Assembly (NCBI GenBank): GCA_023418595.1
Contig: JAEZZI010000021.1
Span: forward strand, 62,001-126,000
DNA from: Pseudomonadota bacterium
GTDB lineage: Bacteria; Pseudomonadota; Alphaproteobacteria; Sphingomonadales; Sphingomonadaceae
Direction: 5' to 3'
DNA: 64,000 nt
Positions 35,182-42,155 of the stretch are shown here, piece after piece (position 1 is the stretch's first letter; each line of letters starts with the position of its first letter). The notes under the pieces are model-generated. The model ran no database searches. It was not told the origin of the DNA and saw only the letters and a list, made by a program, of their open reading frames with translations. Made by a program: the position numbers and the translations under genes.

Positions 35182-36588
35182 TCAGTATAGACCGCGCACA
35201 GCGCCGGTCTGGCTGGAGGCTTGTCGTTTCGTGGCGAAGGCCACCGCACCCGCCACCGCGTTCGCACGGTCGTCATGGGCACCCGGCGGATGGTCGATCG
35301 ATTCCCGTCCTCCCCGGTGCGCGCGGCGCTCCAGGTTGGCGAATTGGCGCTGCATCCGGGCATCTGGCGGCAAGATGACGGCCCCCGAATTGATACGGGC
35401 CACGAAGTCGAGATAGAGCGCGCTGCGGTCCCGATCGCTCGGCACGTATTCGATCCCGTGCTTGCGGAATTCGTCGCTCGGCCACCGGCCTGCGTAGCGG
35501 TCGCCGTGAATGCGGTTGACCCGGTATCCGCGAAGCAATGCGGCGAAGTCACAGACGATCGCCGCCGGGGACATTTTCTCGCGTCCCCATACGCCGTCTA
35601 CCACCGTCACCTCGCCCTCCCGGTGGGCAATCGCCAGGGTGAATTCATCCGCGCCGCCGCCGTTCGGATCGACAAAGGCGTGATACTGCTCGCTGTCGCG
35701 CGCTGGCAGGATCGGCGGGTTCGACCGGCTGGCCCGTTCGACCAGTTCAATGTCAAGAAACGCGTCCACGTCCTGTCGGAATTCGGCCAGGTATTCGGCC
35801 CTTGCCCGTTCCGGGTCCTCGCCCAGCGCCGCCGCGACAATGGCCGGGTCGAGCGTCGGGTTCATGGTCAGGCTGGGGGCTTGTGCGACCAACACCCGCC
35901 GCGATGCGTCGTTGCCGTAATGCGCCTTGAACGCGCGCCACAGCTCGCCGCGCTTCGCGTGGGGCGATGACAGAGCAATCAGCGGCCCGCCAAGCGTGGC
36001 GAGGCCAGGTCGCACCGCTGCGATCGTTTCCGCATCGGGCCTCGCGCCGTCGCTGAACCAGAAGGCGATTTCGTCGGCGATGACACAGGCGAGGGTGTAT
36101 CCGCGCACCGATCGGAAGCTGGCAGTCGCAATCTCGATTGCCGTGCGGTTCGTGAATTCGATGCCCGTCTCGGTTTCCCGGCGGATCATGGGCCGGATCA
36201 TCGGGTGCTCGCACAAGCCTCGGACGTAGCGCATGGCCGATCGAGCCTGTGACCTGTCAGCCGCCAGCAACAGCACGGTGGCGATCTCGCCCGCCGATAG
36301 CTTGTCGCGGTAATCCATGAACGGTGCGTGATAGGTGGATAGCAGGGCCGCTATCTGCGTCTTGCCACCGCGCCGCCCGATCGCTTCCCATAGCTCGGCA
36401 AACGGGCCGCTGGGGGCTTCCGTGCGGCCCGTGAGAGACAGGAAGGTGGCGAGGTCGCTATCGTCCAGGGGCAAGCCGTAGAAGCCCGCCAACAGCGCGC
36501 GCCACGCCGCGAAGCTGTCGCCCCCGAATTGGGCACCGAATAGCGCGGGGTCCGTCATCAGGTCGCGGATGGTGAGAGGCGCGGTCAC
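35182..36588 (-). CDS. Phage terminase large subunit-like protein
   Basis: Packaging motor and nuclease. In the 468-residue protein a Walker A variant GRRGGKTQ lies at 71-78, Walker B with the catalytic acid is VIADE at 169-173 (ACVIADEIAFW), and a coupling-type motif follows in ALSSPHAKRGELW. The C-terminal nuclease part shows candidate metal ligands in HAFVDPNGGGADEF, IHGDRYAG and HDDRANA. Its ATG overlaps the stop of the small gene upstream by 4 bp, the usual terS-terL order. Packaging specificity cannot be read from the sequence. Confidence 0.88.
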   Translation of the reverse strand: MTAPLTIRDLMTDPALFGAQFGGDSFAAWRALLAGFYGLPLDDSDLATFLSLTGRTEAPSGPFAELWEAIGRRGGKTQIAALLSTYHAPFMDYRDKLSAGEIATVLLLAADRSQARSAMRYVRGLCEHPMIRPMIRRETETGIEFTNRTAIEIATASFRSVRGYTLACVIADEIAFWFSDGARPDAETIAAVRPGLATLGGPLIALSSPHAKRGELWRAFKAHYGNDASRRVLVAQAPSLTMNPTLDPAIVAAALGEDPERARAEYLAEFRQDVDAFLDIELVERASRSNPPILPARDSEQYHAFVDPNGGGADEFTLAIAHREGEVTVVDGVWGREKMSPAAIVCDFAALLRGYRVNRIHGDRYAGRWPSDEFRKHGIEYVPSDRDRSALYLDFVARINSGAVILPPDARMQRQFANLERRAHRGGRESIDHPPGAHDDRANAVAGAVAFATKRQASSQTGAVRGLY

Positions 36589-36953
36589 TGTGCCGTCCTC
36601 CCCGCCAGGTATTGATCGAGCGAGGGGGTCAGGTCGCGCATCCGTCGCTCAAGCCCCAGATCGGACAGCAGGCGGCGAAGGGAGTTGCTGATCGTCGCAT
36701 ATTGCCCAGCGTCGAATTGCGCGCCTGTTGCCAACTCGCCTTCGCGTTCCTCGCACCAGATCGCCAGCGTGGCAGAGCGCGCCACAAGCTGCGATTGCGC
36801 CTCGGTCAGCTCGCCGCCCAGGTCGCTTTCGATCCCGGTCACGATTTCCCGGAACCGCCGCGCCATCTGCGATCGGCCATCCACGCCAGACAGCATGACG
36901 CTGCCCGTTCCTTTGCGGGTGCTGAATTGTGGCGGTGGCGGTGCTTTTGGCAT
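36585..36953 (-). CDS. Putative terminase small subunit
   Basis: The 122-residue protein has a basic N-terminus, then LSGVDGRSQMARRFREIV, a helical core (LTEAQSQLVARSATLAIWCEERE) and ISNSLRRLLSDLGLERRMRDLTPSLDQYL at the end. This pattern occurs next to terminase-like genes in other integrated elements. Position directly upstream of and coupled to terL supports a DNA-recognition role; no biochemical family is certain. It follows the origin-like iteron region. Confidence 0.65.
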   Translation of the reverse strand: MPKAPPPPQFSTRKGTGSVMLSGVDGRSQMARRFREIVTGIESDLGGELTEAQSQLVARSATLAIWCEEREGELATGAQFDAGQYATISNSLRRLLSDLGLERRMRDLTPSLDQYLAGRTAQ

Positions 36954-36968
36954 TCAAATGTCGCTCTT

Positions 36969-36987
36969 GTTACCCCAACGTTACCCC
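36969..36987. repeat. Tandem GTTACCCC boxes upstream of the terminase genes
   Basis: GTTACCCC at 36969-36976 and 36980-36987, 11 bases apart (one helical turn). They lie 16 bases upstream of the terS start and match the boxes near both element ends, in the opposite orientation. Confidence 0.55.
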
Positions 36988-37194
36988 TGCACAGAACGCA
37001 TGAGAATGCAATAGGCTCAGACCTTTGGGTTAGCTAGTGTTTTGAAAAGAGATACCCGTGATTGAATATCAACGGGTCTGGCGATTTGGGGGACGGTCCG
37101 AGCCAAGAAAAAGCCGCAAGATGGGTTTCTGTTTGCAACCGACTTTATCGAGGTGCTGCCCCTGAAAGCGATACCCCCACCCCCGGTTACAGAT

Positions 37195-37458
37195 CGGGAC
37201 AGACAGCGCCCGACTGCGGGGCGGGACAACGGGACAGGGTCTAAAGACCCTTGTCCCGCCTGTCCCGGTGTCCCGGTCTTGTCCCGTTTCTTGTCCCGGC
37301 TATGTCCCGGCAATATGATGAGTAATCCACGCCCATTGGTTCCAAACCCGCACAATTCCTTCACTTTGCAGCTTTTCGACCGATCGGTTGAAGGTGCGCT
37401 TGGCAGTGTCCCGGCTTTGTCCCGCCTCTGTCCCGGCAGCCGAAATCGACTTGTCCCG
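37195..37458. repeat. Iteron array with central dyad, probable replication origin of the element
   Basis: Thirteen TGTCCCG heptamers. Three are inverted (37195, 37222, 37230). Ten are direct: 37252, 37261, 37269, 37280, 37292, 37303, 37407, 37418, 37429 and 37452, many spaced 11-12 bases. The innermost inverted and direct copies form the ends of a long hairpin through GGGTCT-AA-AGACCC at 37237-37250. The last four direct copies lie inside the coding 3' end of the ATPase gene. An AT-richer stretch at 37000-37110 lies beside the array. Between the ATPase stop and terS (346 bases) there is no gene. Confidence 0.8.
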
Positions 37459-38517
37459 CCACCTCTCGAATTCCACCACCTTTCCGACCCGATTGCGGTC
37501 GATTTCGGTGTCTGGAATTTCGATCGGAAGGGGCTGACCAGACTGTTCGATCGCCTCCCCAAGCTGATCGTAGGCAAGCCGGTTTTTAGTGCTGAGGCGG
37601 CCAACCGCTTTCGCGAACGGATCGGCACTGGGGGTCAGGTCGCGGTCGGTGGCCTGGACGACGCAGGAGGTAACTGGTTCGCCGTCCTCATCCTCGCCCA
37701 GTTCGATCGGGCGAAGGTTGAACAGGAACCGCTCGTTGTCCTCGCCATCCTTCTGCTTCTTCACCTCTGCACGTTTCGTCCGGCCGGATTCGATCAGGAT
37801 AATGGTATCGACACCGCCCCTGAGGCTGCTGTGCCCTCGCGGTTCGGTGCTCTCGGCATCTTTCGGGCGATGGTGGACCGGCATGACGCAGCATCGGAAT
37901 TCGGTGGCAACCCGATCGCAGTTCGCGACATAGGTCGCCATGTCGTCGGTGTTCTCTTTACCTGCCCCAAACGTCTTTGAGAGCGTGTCGATGACGATCA
38001 GCGCAGCGTCGAAGCCGTGGTGCTCAATCTCGGCCCGAATCGTATCGACCAGGCGAGAAACGTCCGCTTCCGGGTCCTGGAGGTTGATCGGGCAGGGAAC
38101 GAGCGTAATCGGCACAGCTTCGTCAATTTGATGGTGTAGGCGAAACGCGACCATGCGGTTGCGAAGGCCATTCACCCCCTCGGCACCTACATAGATGACC
38201 GCGCCCTGCTTGACCTTGCGACCCTGCCAATCCCACCCGAGCGCGATGTGGAACGCCATATCGAGGGCAAAGAAGCTCTTGCCTGAGCCGGGGTGTCCAT
38301 AGATTAGCGCCAAGCCCTGCGATGGCAGGATGCGCTTGATTAGCCAAAGGCCGGAAAGCACCGGCTCAATCTCGTTGAACCGCTCGACCGGAAGCGCTGT
38401 CCGAGAGGGTGTTCGGGCAGGTGGCCCCGTTTCCGGTTGCCATGCTTCGCCCCAATCTGGCGCGCTATCGAGGTAATCGTTTACCCCGTCGTCATCCGCG
38501 AACATGCCTTTATTCAT
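37300..38517 (-). CDS. RepA-like AAA ATPase (RecA-fold, replicative helicase type)
   Basis: Probable replication ATPase of 405 residues, related to the hexameric RepA of plasmid RSF1010 and the AAA_25 family. Walker A is GHPGSGKS at 74-81, Walker B is LIVIDTLS at 173-180, and HHRPKDAESTEPRGHSSLRG is the sensor region. The C-terminus has a winged-helix-like part (RDTAKRTFNRSVEKLQSEGI). The ATG at 38517 overlaps the upstream gene by 4 bp. Its 3' end carries four iterons, so gene and origin overlap. Loading or primase partners are not seen. Confidence 0.85.
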   Translation of the reverse strand: MNKGMFADDDGVNDYLDSAPDWGEAWQPETGPPARTPSRTALPVERFNEIEPVLSGLWLIKRILPSQGLALIYGHPGSGKSFFALDMAFHIALGWDWQGRKVKQGAVIYVGAEGVNGLRNRMVAFRLHHQIDEAVPITLVPCPINLQDPEADVSRLVDTIRAEIEHHGFDAALIVIDTLSKTFGAGKENTDDMATYVANCDRVATEFRCCVMPVHHRPKDAESTEPRGHSSLRGGVDTIILIESGRTKRAEVKKQKDGEDNERFLFNLRPIELGEDEDGEPVTSCVVQATDRDLTPSADPFAKAVGRLSTKNRLAYDQLGEAIEQSGQPLPIEIPDTEIDRNRVGKVVEFERWRDKSISAAGTEAGQSRDTAKRTFNRSVEKLQSEGIVRVWNQWAWITHHIAGT

Positions 38518-38849
38518 GGGCGCTGCCCCCTGCATCCGCGTTCGATCATCCGCGCCGCGCCCAGCAATCCGTCGATCGCGTAGTGGACGAACAGCAGCGT
38601 CCGAAGCGGCGAACTGTCCAGCGCGTAACTGGTCGCCAATCGCAGCCCCTCGGACAGCGCGGGATAGCTTTCGTCGCAGCAAACCCGACGCGCTGCCGCC
38701 ATCTGATCGCGCTGGCGCAAAAGCTCCACGCGGACGGCAAGCGTCATCGGATCGACGTTCGGATAGTGAACCGTGATCGAGGCACGATAGCCCCGATCAA
38801 GGTCCGACACCGCTTCGGGGATGGCGAAGAATCCCGCCGGAGCATTCAT
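38514..38849 (-). CDS. Hypothetical protein of the element (111 residues)
   Basis: Not recognised. Soluble, mixed helix protein without signal peptide; ASITVHYPNVDPMTLAVRV near the middle and a helical C-terminal half ending in RGCRGQRP. It overlaps the ATPase gene downstream and the 89-residue gene upstream by 4 bp each, so it is translated as part of the early operon and may assist replication. Confidence 0.7.
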   Translation of the reverse strand: MNAPAGFFAIPEAVSDLDRGYRASITVHYPNVDPMTLAVRVELLRQRDQMAAARRVCCDESYPALSEGLRLATSYALDSSPLRTLLFVHYAIDGLLGAARMIERGCRGQRP

Positions 38850-39115
38850 GCAGCGGTCCCCGGCGGGTTAGCGTTGAATGCCACCTGATCGTGCAGCTTC
38901 AACCCCAAGGTGCGGGACAGCCGCTCGCCATATTCGAGCGCGGCCGCATAGGTCGGAAACTCGCAATCGTGACCGACGCCCGCCGGGGTCGGCAGCACGA
39001 CAACCTCGAAGGCCGCGCCGAACGCTTCCTCGCGGACGACAATCCACGGGTCGTTTTGTTCGGGCCGGAAGCGCAGCGACAGGCGCTCGCGCGGGAAGGG
39101 GATGAGGTTAGCCAT
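38846..39115 (-). CDS. Hypothetical protein of the element (89 residues)
   Basis: Not recognised. A small protein beginning MANLIPFPRERLSLRF with an alternating pattern (WIVVREEAFGAAFEVVVLP) that suggests beta strands, then FPTYAAALEYGERLSRTLGL, a helix. The layout recalls small DUF-type domains, but no assignment is made. It overlaps its neighbours by 4 and 8 bp. Confidence 0.7.
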   Translation of the reverse strand: MANLIPFPRERLSLRFRPEQNDPWIVVREEAFGAAFEVVVLPTPAGVGHDCEFPTYAAALEYGERLSRTLGLKLHDQVAFNANPPGTAA

Positions 39116-39362
39116 TGCGCCGCGCCTCCTCCTTTTCGTCCATGACGTTCAGCCCCTGAGCCGCCAGATGAACTAGCGTGGACGCCGCGCGGACGGTGGC
39201 AACGATCAGAAGGGGGTTGAGCGTTCCGGCTCCGCCGTTCGGATCTAGAGCTTCATCGAGGCACGCCAGCACGCCATGTGCCTGGTCGAGAAACTGGTAG
39301 GGCTCATCAACGATGTTGGTGCAGCCGTTGAGCCGAAATTCGGGCTTTGGGGTCGCAGCCAT
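39108..39362 (-). CDS. Hypothetical protein of the element (84 residues)
   Basis: Not recognised. A helical protein (DQAHGVLACLDEALD, LIVATVRAASTLVHLAAQGL). The start is set at ATG 39362, which shares one base with the upstream stop (TAATG), typical of re-initiation. It resembles its upstream neighbour in size and helical pattern, so the two may be distant paralogues or partners. Confidence 0.65.
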   Translation of the reverse strand: MAATPKPEFRLNGCTNIVDEPYQFLDQAHGVLACLDEALDPNGGAGTLNPLLIVATVRAASTLVHLAAQGLNVMDEKEEARRNG

Positions 39363-39676
39363 TATTTCCGCCCCCCAAGTTGGAGGTGGAGCAACGCGCG
39401 ATGCGTCTCGGCAAGGCGGTTGTTGGCGAGGTCGAGCTGGTTGAGCGCCCCGAACAGAAGGCATTGCGCGTTCTTCGGGCTGCTGTCGAACACGTCAACG
39501 GCAACGTCGATCATGGAGCGTAGCACCTCGAGATCGGCGGAAACGTCGTCGATCGGAGTCAGGTCGAAGGTCGCGAAGGTTGGCTTTTCAGTAGCGGATG
39601 CGCTATGGGCTTGAGCGTCCGGCAAGACACTCCCAGCCCCTGCGCTTCCTACGGCGCGGGGGTTTTGCGTTTCCAT
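39362..39676 (-). CDS. Hypothetical protein of the element (104 residues)
   Basis: Not recognised. A polar Ala/Ser-rich N-terminus is followed by helices: DDVSADLEVLRSMIDVAVDVF and LFGALNQLDLANNRLAETH. The start ATG 39676 overlaps the alpA stop by one base (TAATG), which favours this start over longer alternatives. Part of the coupled early operon alpA to the RepA-like gene. Confidence 0.65.
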   Translation of the reverse strand: METQNPRAVGSAGAGSVLPDAQAHSASATEKPTFATFDLTPIDDVSADLEVLRSMIDVAVDVFDSSPKNAQCLLFGALNQLDLANNRLAETHRALLHLQLGGRK

Positions 39677-39888
39677 TACGCCACCTCCGCCTGGGCACCG
39701 AGCCATTCGACCACTTCGGCCTCGCGCCAGTAGCGCCGCCCGCCGATTTTGCTTGCCGGTTTCGGGAAGCCTTCGCGCTTGATCCAGCGCCAGATGGACA
39801 TATCGGATACGCCGCCGCACAGCTCTCGCACGGCAGCAGCGGGAATTCGTTTTTCGGGATGCATTGCCACGTCCTCGTCGTTGAACAT
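39676..39888 (-). CDS. AlpA-type helix-turn-helix regulator or excisionase
   Basis: A 70-residue MerR-fold DNA-binding protein: IPAAAVRELCGGVSDMSIWR is the helix-turn-helix, followed by the wing GFPKPASKIGGRRYW and REAEVVEWL. AlpA proteins activate integrase or excision genes in P4-type elements. An alternative start is ATG 39864. An inverted repeat sits 25-51 bases upstream. It heads the coupled chain of small genes leading to the RepA-like ATPase. Confidence 0.85.
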   Translation of the reverse strand: MFNDEDVAMHPEKRIPAAAVRELCGGVSDMSIWRWIKREGFPKPASKIGGRRYWREAEVVEWLGAQAEVA

Positions 39889-39912
39889 GGCTCACCAGTT
39901 AGGGCACGTTTC

Positions 39913-39939
39913 GGTGTCTAATCGCCCCTATTGGACACC
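39913..39939. promoter_or_regulatory. Inverted repeat, possible operator of the alpA operon
   Basis: GGTGTCTAAT at 39913-39922 and ATTGGACACC at 39930-39939 pair at 9 of 10 positions with a 7-base gap. The site lies just upstream of alpA and covers the end of the preceding gene. Confidence 0.5.
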
Positions 39940-40521
39940 TTTTCCTTCGTAATGGGCGCGTTTGAAAGTTGAGGCTTTCCCCCAATGCGGTCGTCGCTGC
40001 GCTGCGATCCTAAATGCGTCCCGGAAGCCCTTGCCGCGCTCATGGGCGATGGCGCGAACAAATTCCCTGCGGTCTTCGTCGCTAGCCAGCCGGTTCGCTT
40101 CACCCCCCAAAGCAGCCTTATTCCATTTCTCCACGGGGGCTTGCCACTGGAATTTCGATTCGATCTCACCCCATAATTGACCGCAGGCGAAGATCAGAGC
40201 CGCGTTTGAATAATTTCCGTCATCCTCAATTGTGCAATCCAGGGCCGCGCCCACTAAGCCCAGATATCCCCACAGGGGCAGGTGCGGCGAGTCCGGCATG
40301 ATGCTGTCATCATAAGCCTCTGCAATGCACTTGCGGCAGCTTGGATAGAACAACTCCTCAAGTGCCCGCGTTTTCTCTGAAACCGGCTGGCCGAAACCCA
40401 CTGCCGTCGCCATCCGAAGCAGTCGATTTATGTCGTTGTCTTGTCCAGCCATGCGCGACTGAATGATTGCGATAGAATGGTCCGCAAGCTGACTAAACCA
40501 AGGTATGTTAAGGCGCCGCAT
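39928..40521 (-). CDS. Hypothetical protein coupled to the integrase (197 residues)
   Basis: Not recognised. The soluble product contains a CxxC pair (FYPSCRKCIAEAY) and tryptophan-rich helices (GQLWGEIESKFQW), with a basic C-terminus (FRIAAQRRPHWGKASTFKR). The ATG at 40521 shares one base with the integrase stop (TGATG), so translation is coupled. Base composition is lower in GC than in the flanking chromosome. The slot between integrase and alpA often holds accessory cargo; an anti-phage or helper-interference role is speculation. Confidence 0.7.
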   Translation of the reverse strand: MRRLNIPWFSQLADHSIAIIQSRMAGQDNDINRLLRMATAVGFGQPVSEKTRALEELFYPSCRKCIAEAYDDSIMPDSPHLPLWGYLGLVGAALDCTIEDDGNYSNAALIFACGQLWGEIESKFQWQAPVEKWNKAALGGEANRLASDEDRREFVRAIAHERGKGFRDAFRIAAQRRPHWGKASTFKRAHYEGKGVQ

Positions 40522-41813
40522 CACGCGATGGCCACCACGTTCTCGGCGTCATCCATGACCCGCGCGCGCTCGGCTCGCGCCTCGATCGGATCGCGACCCG
40601 CCACAATGTCCGCCACCGCCTGCGACCAAAGCTCCAGCGCCTCGGCCTTCTCGGCTGCGTAATCGTGCCGCTGGTAAACCTCGACAATGCCGCCGCCGGT
40701 CCCGCTAACGTGGTTCAGCACAGCCTCGGTAACGCGCACCGGCACCCCCAGCCGCGCCAGACCGGTTGCACAGGTGCGGCGCAGATCGTGCCAGCGCCAG
40801 GGTTCGATTTCCGCGCCCTCGCCCGCCAGCTCCACCATCTTGTCCGCAATGGCCGTGTGCGCCTTGCTGAATCCCGACACAGGCGTTTTGCCGGTCGTCG
40901 TGAACAAGTAACCCTTCGCGCTCTTGACGCGCTCCAGCGAGCTTAGGACGGCCCGTGCGCCGCTCGACAACGGAAGCGTGTGGGGACGCTTATTCTTCGT
41001 CCGCTCTTTCGACAGATTCCACTTGCCCGCCACCAGCTCCCCGTCCGTCATGGCGGATACCTCGCCACGCCGCTGGCCTGTCAGCAGCAGCAGCTTGCCG
41101 ATCGCCCCGAACGGCTGGCCTACGGCTTCGCAGGCTTGCCAGAACAGGCGGATTTCGTCGTCGGATAGCACCCGGTCGCGCTTCACCTCCGGCACCGGCG
41201 GCTTGACGCTGGTTGCTGGGTTGAATTCCAGGACGTCACGCTCGACGCACCAGTTCAGGAAGGCGCGAAGGTGCGCCAGCACCCTGTTGGCGGTGATACC
41301 GCGACCGCTGTCCACAATCTTGTCCAGCAGGTCGATTACGTCCCGCTTCTTGATCGAATGCACGTCGCGCTCGCCCCATTCGACAAGGACGTTCCGATCG
41401 AGGAAGGCGCGCGCCTGATCGCCCGATCGCAGCGGGGCGAGGTGGCGGCGTTCGTATAGGTCCAACAGGTTCTTGATCTTGTCGCGGCCCTCAAGCTCGG
41501 CCTCCAGCCGCGCGGCCTTCTTCGCCTTTTTCTCCACCGCCGGGTTGATGCCGCGCTCGACCTGTTCCAGCGTAACGCCAGCCGCCGTGCGCGCGTCGGC
41601 GAGCGATAGCCCCCCGCCCTCACTGTCGCGCTGATACCGCCCCAGCGTCAGCTTGCAGGGCTTGCCTGCATAGCGATAGCGGATTGCCCAGCCCTTCACC
41701 CCGCTAGGCTGCACGACAAGGTAAAGCCCCTGCACCGTGCCGTCTGGCATCTCGCGTCTGGCCTTGCCGCCAACCGCCGCCTCGATCGCCTTAACCGTGA
41801 GTGCCTTTGCCAT
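40521..41813 (-). CDS. Tyrosine recombinase (integrase), P4 type with arm-binding domain
   Basis: Integrates and excises the element at tRNA-Lys. In the 430-residue protein the N-terminal arm-binding domain (DUF4102 type, LYLVVQPSGVKGWAIRYRYAGK) is followed by a core-binding domain and the catalytic domain with R248 in TGQRRGEV, H342 and R345 in WHDLRRT, H368 in LNHVSG and the tyrosine nucleophile Y380 in EVYQRHDY. The set is complete, so the enzyme is predicted active. The ATG at 41813 gives MAKALTVKAIEAA. It lies about 200 bases from attR. Confidence 0.95.
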   Translation of the reverse strand: MAKALTVKAIEAAVGGKARREMPDGTVQGLYLVVQPSGVKGWAIRYRYAGKPCKLTLGRYQRDSEGGGLSLADARTAAGVTLEQVERGINPAVEKKAKKAARLEAELEGRDKIKNLLDLYERRHLAPLRSGDQARAFLDRNVLVEWGERDVHSIKKRDVIDLLDKIVDSGRGITANRVLAHLRAFLNWCVERDVLEFNPATSVKPPVPEVKRDRVLSDDEIRLFWQACEAVGQPFGAIGKLLLLTGQRRGEVSAMTDGELVAGKWNLSKERTKNKRPHTLPLSSGARAVLSSLERVKSAKGYLFTTTGKTPVSGFSKAHTAIADKMVELAGEGAEIEPWRWHDLRRTCATGLARLGVPVRVTEAVLNHVSGTGGGIVEVYQRHDYAAEKAEALELWSQAVADIVAGRDPIEARAERARVMDDAENVVAIA

Positions 41814-41851
41814 GCCGCCCGTCCTGTCCATAGAGCGGCACCGTGCCGCCT

Positions 41852-41897
41852 GGGGTAACACTGGGGTAACAGATCGGCGTGTTAGCGCCTGTTACCC
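41852..41897. repeat. GGGGTAAC boxes near the right end
   Basis: GGGGTAAC at 41852-41859 and 41863-41870, 11 bases apart, and an inverted GTTACCC at 41891-41897. They lie upstream of the integrase start in the 342-base region that ends at attR, and may be integrase arm sites. ACCCGTTGATA at 41965-41975 also matches, inverted, 37067-37077. Confidence 0.5.
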
Positions 41898-42015
41898 TCA
41901 CTCCCTATCTATGGCTAACAATAGACGGCATTGCAAGCGGTTTCGGCGCTTTTTGCGGGGCGATACCCGTTGATAAGTTAGGCTGGGATAGGAGTTGAGA
42001 CGGCTTGTGCTTTGT

Positions 42016-42060
42016 CTCTTAATCAGCGGGTCCTAGGTTCGAGCCCTAGTGCGTCCACCA
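42016..42060 (+). repeat. Right attachment site (attR), displaced tRNA-Lys 3' segment
   Basis: 45 bases from CTCTTAATCAG to CCA matching the tRNA-Lys 3' part. It differs at 42035 and 42047, which are paired T-stem positions (A-T here, T-A in attL). No 5' tRNA half precedes it, so it is not a gene. Confidence 0.92.
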
Positions 42061-42155
42061 CCTTCTCACATTTTAGCGCTCGTCTCGCAAAAGGCGTTAG
42101 CGTTCGTGTGCGCTCCGGCTACAATTTGCTTGTGCAATTGCGAAAAGGGTGGGCG

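Noticed and set aside
37195..37458. CRISPR-like repeat array
   Set aside because: The units are 7 bases, at spacings of 8-12 bases and in both orientations. There are no spacers of 30 bases and no cas genes.
37017..37628. A 203-codon minus-strand frame over the iterons and the ATPase 3' end
   Set aside because: It overlaps the RepA-like gene in another frame, is Ser/Arg/Gly-rich and consists largely of translated iterons.
42016..42060. A second tRNA-Lys gene
   Set aside because: Only the part from the anticodon loop to CCA is present; the acceptor 5' strand and D-arm are missing. It is the displaced attachment site.
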